The notes beneath the pieces are model-generated. The model was given only the letters and a program-made list of their open reading frames with translations, was not told where the DNA came from and made no database searches. Below, one piece after another: positions 14,602-18,421 of a stretch of 18,421 nt of DNA (its first letter is position 1; each line of letters starts with the position of its first letter). The translations under genes and the position numbers were made by a program. The stretch is from contig JBEDUI010000248.1 in assembly GCA_040414495.1 (NCBI GenBank), forward strand, positions 1 through 18,421. The letters run 5' to 3'. The stretch comes from DATAVB01 sp040414495. GTDB lineage: Bacteria > Actinomycetota > Actinomycetes > Mycobacteriales > QHCD01.

Positions 14602-15627
14602 ATGCGGATCGGTGTGCTCACCGGAGGCGGTGACTGCCCCGGCCTGAACGCGGTGATTCGGGCGGTTGTCCGGAAGGGCGTCGGTGCCTACGGGCATGAG
14701 TTCGTCGGCTTCCGGGACGGTTGGCGTGGTCCGATCGAGGGCAACACCACCCAGCTCGACGTTGCCGCGGTGCGCGGCATTCTGCCGCGGGGCGGCACGA
14801 TTCTGGGCACCTCTCGGACCAACCCGTACAAGACGGACGGCGGACCCGAGGCGATCCGCGCGACGTTGCAGCGGCTCGAGGTTGATTCGTTGATTGCGAT
14901 CGGTGGCGAGGACACGCTGGGTGTGGCCAAGCGGCTGACCGACGACGGCATGCCGGTTGTCGGCGTGCCCAAGACGATCGACAACGACCTCGGCGCGACC
15001 GACTACACGTTTGGTTTCGATACCGCGGTCAACATCGCGATGGAGGCGATCGACCGGCTGCACACGACGGCCGAGTCGCATCACCGCGCGCTGATCGTCG
15101 AGGTGATGGGCCGGCACGCCGGCTGGATCGCCCTGCACGCGGGCCTGGCCGGTGGCGCCAACGTCATTCTGATTCCCGAACGGCCGTTCGACATCGCCAA
15201 GGTGTGCAGCTACATCGAGCACCGGTTCGAGGACCACTATGCGCCAATCGTCGTGGTGGCCGAGGGCGCGGTCCCGGCCGAGGGCACGATGGCGCTGGCC
15301 ACGGGTGAGATCGACGCGTTCGGTCACGTCCGCCTCGGCGGTATCGGCCAGCTGATCGCTGACGAGATCGAAAAGCGGACCGGTAAGGAAGCCCGCACCG
15401 CGGTGCTCGGTCACATTCAGCGCGGTGGTACTCCGACCGCTTATGACCGGGTCCTGGCGACCCGGTTTGGTCTGCACGCCATCGACGCCGCGCACGAAGG
15501 CGATTACGGAAAGATGGTGGCGCTGCGTGGCACCGACATCATCCGGGTTCCGTTGTCCGAGGCAACCGACGAGCTGAAGACCGTCCCGGTCGAGCGTTAC
15601 GCCGAAGCCGAGGTTTTCTTCGGCTGA
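14602..15627 (+). CDS. 6-phosphofructokinase, pyrophosphate-dependent type by signature
   Basis: A 341-aa enzyme of the PfkA family that phosphorylates fructose 6-phosphate at C1 in glycolysis. ATG 14602 is set by AAAGGAG at 14587-14593, 8 nt upstream. Motifs: LTGGGDCPGLN (6-16), ILGTSRTNPYK, GGEDTLG (101-107), PKTIDNDL (123-130, base Asp128 in this count), MGRHAGWIA, IPERPFD and GHIQRGGTPTAYDR. The phospho-donor positions read Asp104 and Lys124, the combination found in PPi-dependent enzymes. ATP-dependent actinobacterial PFKs have Gly at 104 (GGEGT). The gene is followed by a strong hairpin, so it probably ends its transcription unit. Family certain; the PPi donor is a confident inference that needs an assay. 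Confidence 0.95.
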   Translation: MRIGVLTGGGDCPGLNAVIRAVVRKGVGAYGHEFVGFRDGWRGPIEGNTTQLDVAAVRGILPRGGTILGTSRTNPYKTDGGPEAIRATLQRLEVDSLIAIGGEDTLGVAKRLTDDGMPVVGVPKTIDNDLGATDYTFGFDTAVNIAMEAIDRLHTTAESHHRALIVEVMGRHAGWIALHAGLAGGANVILIPERPFDIAKVCSYIEHRFEDHYAPIVVVAEGAVPAEGTMALATGEIDAFGHVRLGGIGQLIADEIEKRTGKEARTAVLGHIQRGGTPTAYDRVLATRFGLHAIDAAHEGDYGKMVALRGTDIIRVPLSEATDELKTVPVERYAEAEVFFG

Positions 15628-15643
15628 TCGTTGCCGGCAATAC

Positions 15644-15681
15644 CGACAGGGCCGTCTCGCACATGTGAGACGGCCCTGTCG
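15644..15681 (+). terminator. Strong factor-independent-like terminator after phosphofructokinase gene
   Basis: A 15-bp perfect stem, CGACAGGGCCGTCTC (15644-15658) with its exact complement at 15667-15681, encloses the 8-nt loop GCACATGT. It begins 17 nt after the stop. No T-run follows (CTCTCAATAG), the so-called I-shaped form common in high-GC actinobacteria. It isolates the phosphofructokinase gene from the downstream genes. Confidence 0.85.
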
Positions 15682-15818
15682 CTCTCAATAGACATCAATT
15701 GTCAGTTGGTTACTTAACCGGTTTCGATTTATAACCCGATCCGGGTCGGGAATTGCGCCAAACGTAAACCCAGCAGGACTAGCGTTCCCCGGCGAACCGG
15801 TCGATATTCCCGTAGCGG

Positions 15819-15824
15819 CACAAT
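15819..15824 (+). promoter_or_regulatory. Possible -10 for a leaderless start of the next gene
   Basis: CACAAT lies 6 nt before GTG 15831, the same geometry as the elements at 14041 and 16644, and no Shine-Dalgarno is visible. The first base departs from TANNNT, so this is weak. The 197-bp gap 15628-15824 otherwise holds the terminator and an AT-richer stretch around 15684-15735 that may contain promoter sequence. Confidence 0.25.
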
Positions 15825-15830
15825 GTGCCC

Positions 15831-16568
15831 GTGGACGACATTATCGGCTGGATTCTGAACCTGCTCCTGCGGCTTTTCTACTGGATGTTCGCCACGGTCG
15901 TCAGCGCGATCGTCAACGCCGTGTCGCGGGCTCGGATGCGGCGCCGGCTTCATCCGTACGGGAAATTCGCCCAGCGGAACGGCCTCGGTTATCAGCTGGT
16001 CGCCGATCACGCGGCGCGCGGTCAGTCCGGGCCGCCGTTCGATCATCCTGGCGCCTCGGCCGGTTTCGGGACGTTGACCGGGCGGATCGGCGAGATTCCG
16101 TTCCAGAGCTTCGAATACCGATACACGATCGAGGGTGCGGAATTCCAGTTCGACCGCTACGTGCGGGTCGCGTTGCTGCGGCTGCCCACCGCGCTGCCGC
16201 CAATCCGGTTGGGGCCCGAGAGCCGGTTCGGGCAGTTGTTTCCCGGCCTGGCGCCAATGGACGTTGATATCGAGAACGACACGTTCAACCGCTCGTACCG
16301 GGTCTCGGCGCCGGCCGACACGATGTCGCGGCGCTTCGCCGTGGCCTTGCTCAATCCGCGCGGAGTGTCCTCGCTGCTGCGGGTCGAGCCGTTCGCGTGG
16401 CGGATCCGGGGCGCCGAGGTAGTGGCCTGGTGGCCGGTGTGCGCGCCGGCCGAGACGATGGCCCGGATCGATGCGCTGAGCGGCCTGGTGGCCTCGATCC
16501 CGCCGTTCCTGTGGACCGACTTCGGTGGTCACGACGAATGGCCCGACCCGGCCCGCCGGCACGGTTGA
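15831..16568 (+). CDS. Uncharacterised N-terminally membrane-anchored protein
   Basis: A 245-aa protein whose function I do not recognise. GTG 15831 (VDDIIGWILNLLLRLFYWMF) is preferred; GTG 15825 would add two residues and fits equally by frame. Residues 4-33 form one long hydrophobic segment, ending in VSRARMRRRLHPYGKFAQRNG, a positive stop that places the rest in the cytoplasm. The soluble domain has an aromatic-rich strand pattern (RIGEIPFQSFEYRYTIEGAEFQFDRYVRVALLRLP). Later come DIENDTFNRSYRVSAPAD and LLRVEPFAWRIRGAEVVAWWPV, reminiscent of DUF3137-type domains, but the match is uncertain. It lies between the pfk terminator and the DAHP synthase promoter, probably monocistronic. Confidence 0.78.
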   Translation: MDDIIGWILNLLLRLFYWMFATVVSAIVNAVSRARMRRRLHPYGKFAQRNGLGYQLVADHAARGQSGPPFDHPGASAGFGTLTGRIGEIPFQSFEYRYTIEGAEFQFDRYVRVALLRLPTALPPIRLGPESRFGQLFPGLAPMDVDIENDTFNRSYRVSAPADTMSRRFAVALLNPRGVSSLLRVEPFAWRIRGAEVVAWWPVCAPAETMARIDALSGLVASIPPFLWTDFGGHDEWPDPARRHG

Positions 16569-16643
16569 GCGGGTCTCGAGCGCGCTGATACGTCGGGTGT
16601 GCCCGGGTTGGCGACTCGCAGGTAAGCGGTGTCATCGCGCGGC

Positions 16644-16649
16644 TACTCT
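16644..16649 (+). promoter_or_regulatory. -10 element upstream of DAHP synthase leader
   Basis: TACTCT (TANNNT) is 6 nt before an ATG at 16656 that opens the 17-codon leader ORF. It is the only convincing -10 in the 137-bp gap before the DAHP synthase gene. No -35 is clear. Confidence 0.4.
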
Positions 16650-16655
16650 TAGCCC

Positions 16656-16709
16656 ATGACCGATGCCCTCGACGGGCACTCCGGGCCGATGCCGGGGTGC
16701 AGCTCATGA
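16656..16709 (+). CDS. Possible 17-aa leader peptide overlapping the DAHP synthase start
   Basis: ATG 16656 opens MTDALDGHSGPMPGCSS and stops at TGA 16707-16709, which overlaps the DAHP synthase ATG at 16706 (ATGA). The DAHP synthase ATG has no good Shine-Dalgarno, so reinitiation or coupled translation is plausible. The hairpin TGCCC/GGGCA (16664-16668 with 16674-16678) lies within it. There is no Trp, Phe or Tyr run, unlike classical aromatic attenuators. It may be chance in GC-rich DNA. Confidence 0.35.
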   Translation: MTDALDGHSGPMPGCSS

Positions 16710-18040
16710 GCGACCTATCTGCCGACCCCTTTGCCGGTCTGGACATCTGGCGTGATCTACCCGCCGCCCAGCAGCCCGAGTGGCCCGACCCGAAGGCGTT
16801 GAGCGAGGTCGCCAGCACGCTGGCCGAGGTACCGCCGGTCGTGGTGCCGTACGAGGTCGACCGGCTGCGGGACCGGCTGGGCGCGGTCGCCCGCGGCGAG
16901 GCGTTTCTGCTGCAGGGTGGCGATTGCGCCGAGACGTTCGACTCCAATACGGAGCCGCACCTGCACGCCACCACCAAGACGTTGCTGCAGATGGCTGTCG
17001 TGCTGACCTATGGCGCCAGCGTGCCGGTGGTCAAGCTGGGCCGGGTCGCCGGCCAGTACGCCAAACCGCGTTCGTCCAATGTGGACGCTCTGGGGTTGCC
17101 GTCGTACCGCGGCGACATGGTCAACGCGATCAATCCGACGCTTGAGGCACGTACCCCCGACCCGAGCCGGATGGTCCGGGCCTACGCCAACGCCGCCGCC
17201 GCGATGAACATGCTGCGCGCCTTCACCCATGGCGGTCTGGCCGATCTGCATGCCGTGCACGACTGGAACAAGGACTTCGTCCGTACCTCCCGGGCCGGGC
17301 AGCGGTACGAGACGCTGGCCCGCGAAATCGAGCGGGCGCTGGGCTTCATGCGCGCCTGCGGGGTGAACGACGACGCGCTGCGCAGCGTCGAGCTGTACGC
17401 CAGCCACGAGGCGCTGATCCTGGAGTACGAGCGGGCGTTCACGCGGATCAGCGACGGGACCGCGTACGACCTGTCCGGGCACATGGTCTGGGTCGGCGAG
17501 CGGACGCGGGCGCTGGATGGTGCGCACATCGACTTCGTCAGCCGGATCGCCAACCCGATCGGCGTCAAGCTCGGGCCGAGTACGTCGCCGGAATTCGCGG
17601 CCGAATTGGTGCAGCGGCTCAATCCGGACGCGGTGCCTGGTCGGTTGACGTTGATCAGCCGGATGGGCAACAGCCAGGTCCGGGATGCGTTGCCGCGGAT
17701 CGTGGAGAAGGTCACCGCGACCGGGCAGCCGGTCGTCTGGTGCTGCGACCCGATGCACGGCAACACCGAGGAGTCCGCCAGTGGCTACAAGACCCGGCAT
17801 TTCGACCGGGTAGTCGACGAGGTGCTCGGCTTTTTCGAGGTACACCGGTCGCTCGGGACGCACCCGGGCGGCGTGCACGTCGAGCTGACCGGCGAGGACG
17901 TCACCGAGTGCCTGGGCGGCGCGCAGGAGATCGCCGACGCCGACCTGTCCGGGCGGTACGAGACGGCCTGCGACCCGCGGTTGAATACGCAGCAGTCGCT
18001 GGAGTTGGCATTCCTGATCGCGGAGATGCTGCGCGGCTGA
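16706..18040 (+). CDS. Class II 3-deoxy-7-phosphoheptulonate (DAHP) synthase
   Basis: A 444-aa type II DAHP synthase that condenses phosphoenolpyruvate and erythrose 4-phosphate, the first step of the shikimate pathway. ATG 16706 is chosen (IWRDLPAAQQPEWPD follows at residue 14, a family-typical opening); GTG 16697 in frame would add three residues. The metal ligands are readable: Cys74 (LLQGGDCAETF), His351 (CCDPMHGNT), Glu393 (HVELTGED) and Asp423 (ETACDPRLN). Substrate-binding KLGRVAGQYAKPRS (R113, K120), the LGLPSYRGDMVN region and KLGPSTSPEFAAEL are intact. In M. tuberculosis the enzyme is allosterically regulated and partners chorismate mutase; whether that holds here is unknown. Translation may be coupled to the upstream leader ORF. 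Confidence 0.96.
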   Translation: MSDLSADPFAGLDIWRDLPAAQQPEWPDPKALSEVASTLAEVPPVVVPYEVDRLRDRLGAVARGEAFLLQGGDCAETFDSNTEPHLHATTKTLLQMAVVLTYGASVPVVKLGRVAGQYAKPRSSNVDALGLPSYRGDMVNAINPTLEARTPDPSRMVRAYANAAAAMNMLRAFTHGGLADLHAVHDWNKDFVRTSRAGQRYETLAREIERALGFMRACGVNDDALRSVELYASHEALILEYERAFTRISDGTAYDLSGHMVWVGERTRALDGAHIDFVSRIANPIGVKLGPSTSPEFAAELVQRLNPDAVPGRLTLISRMGNSQVRDALPRIVEKVTATGQPVVWCCDPMHGNTEESASGYKTRHFDRVVDEVLGFFEVHRSLGTHPGGVHVELTGEDVTECLGGAQEIADADLSGRYETACDPRLNTQQSLELAFLIAEMLRG

Positions 18041-18142
18041 ATTGGACGGATGGGTTTGCTCTGCGTGGCGTGTGACTCTGCTCCATGCGTTGGAGCGATG
18101 TCACCGGGCGCGGAGGGCGTTCCCGTTGGCGTCGGCCCTGGA

Positions 18143-18421
18143 TGCAGCGAGCGTGATTTGAGGGTTGTCGGATGTGGCGGCTGTCGGCCTTTGGTGCAGC
18201 GAGCGTGGCGTGAGGGTCGTTGGGTTGGGTCGCCGTCGACAGCTAATGCAGCGAGCGTGGCGTGGGGGCGGTTTTTGGGGTTCGGATTCGCTCTGATGTC
18301 ACGTTCGCTGCAATGGGGTTGGTGACGACGGGTTGGCGTCAGCCGTTGGTGCAGCGAGCGTGATTTGAGGGTTATCCGGATGCGGCGGCTGCGGGCCTTT
18401 GGTGCAGCGAGGGTGACGTGA
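18143..18421. repeat. Phased array of a 22-bp repeat (~52-bp period) with one inverted copy
   Basis: A repeat with core TGCAGCGAGCGTG followed by NNNTGRGGG occurs at 18143, 18195, 18247, 18350 and (variant, cut by the window edge) 18403. Starts are 52, 52, 103 (twice about 52) and 53 bp apart. Where a copy would be due near 18299 there is instead an inverted copy on the minus strand (18312-18291, core TGCAGCGAACGTG). Spacers are about 30 nt. The spacers after 18143 and 18350 resemble each other (GGATG.GGCGGCTG..GGCCTTTGG), so the larger unit is also duplicated. The gap 18041-18142 holds no gene or clear element. No coding potential is supported in 18041-18421. Confidence 0.75.

Noticed and set aside
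15684..15735. tRNA or small RNA in the AT-richer stretch after the phosphofructokinase terminator
   Set aside because: No cloverleaf or T-loop sequence found; only the hairpin is convincing.
18143..18421. CRISPR array
   Set aside because: Repeat length (22) and spacing (~30) look CRISPR-like, but the repeats vary, one is inverted, two spacers resemble each other, and no cas gene is present.

Overview
This is a high-GC actinobacterial chromosome segment. The evidence is the strong G/C bias at third codon positions, many GTG starts, a class II DAHP synthase, an Eis-type acetyltransferase, a DUF222/HNH protein, and a right-hand block whose content resembles the mycobacterial Rv2178c-Rv2183c neighbourhood and the Streptomyces pfkA/aroH region. 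The genus cannot be fixed from the sequence alone.

Left part (1-6415): the end of a myo-inositol catabolism and uptake operon, all on the + strand. It holds a Cgl0159-type class I aldolase cut by the window edge, iolB, iolD, then an ABC importer (lipoprotein substrate-binding protein, RbsC-type permease, single-domain ATPase). Spacing is tight: iolB/iolD overlap (TAATG), permease/ATPase overlap (ATGA), and good Shine-Dalgarno sites precede the others. The importer would bring in an inositol. IolD opens the ring of the trihydroxycyclohexanedione intermediate, IolB isomerises 5-deoxyglucuronate, and the aldolase probably performs the final cleavage of the phosphorylated deoxyketogluconate.

Middle (6454-9040): three apparently unrelated single genes on the + strand: an endonuclease/exonuclease/phosphatase-fold protein, a DoxX-family membrane protein, and an Eis-like GNAT acetyltransferase. 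From 9081 to about 11216 lies an accessory pocket: a heavily decayed DUF6879 pseudogene with coding matches scattered over three frames, a 13E12-type DUF222/HNH gene, and two diverged tandem copies of a roughly 117-bp element that begins at that gene's stop codon.

Right part (11310-18040): a conserved core block. On the - strand are an alpha/beta hydrolase and an uncharacterised two-TM protein. Divergently on the + strand are plsC, a DEDDh 3'-5' exoribonuclease, a phosphofructokinase with the D104/K124 signature of the pyrophosphate-dependent enzymes, a strong terminator, an uncharacterised membrane-anchored protein, and class II DAHP synthase. The DAHP synthase is preceded by a possible 17-codon leader ORF overlapping its start. 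Several of these genes show a TANNNT-like hexamer about 6-7 nt before the start codon, which suggests leaderless transcripts.

Right edge (18041-18421): no gene. This stretch holds an unusual array of a 22-bp repeat phased at about 52 bp, including one inverted copy, and it runs off the window.

No tRNA, rRNA, insertion sequence or CRISPR array was recognised. The items most worth a second look are the PPi-type phosphofructokinase signature, the phased repeat array, and the uORF arrangement before the DAHP synthase gene.
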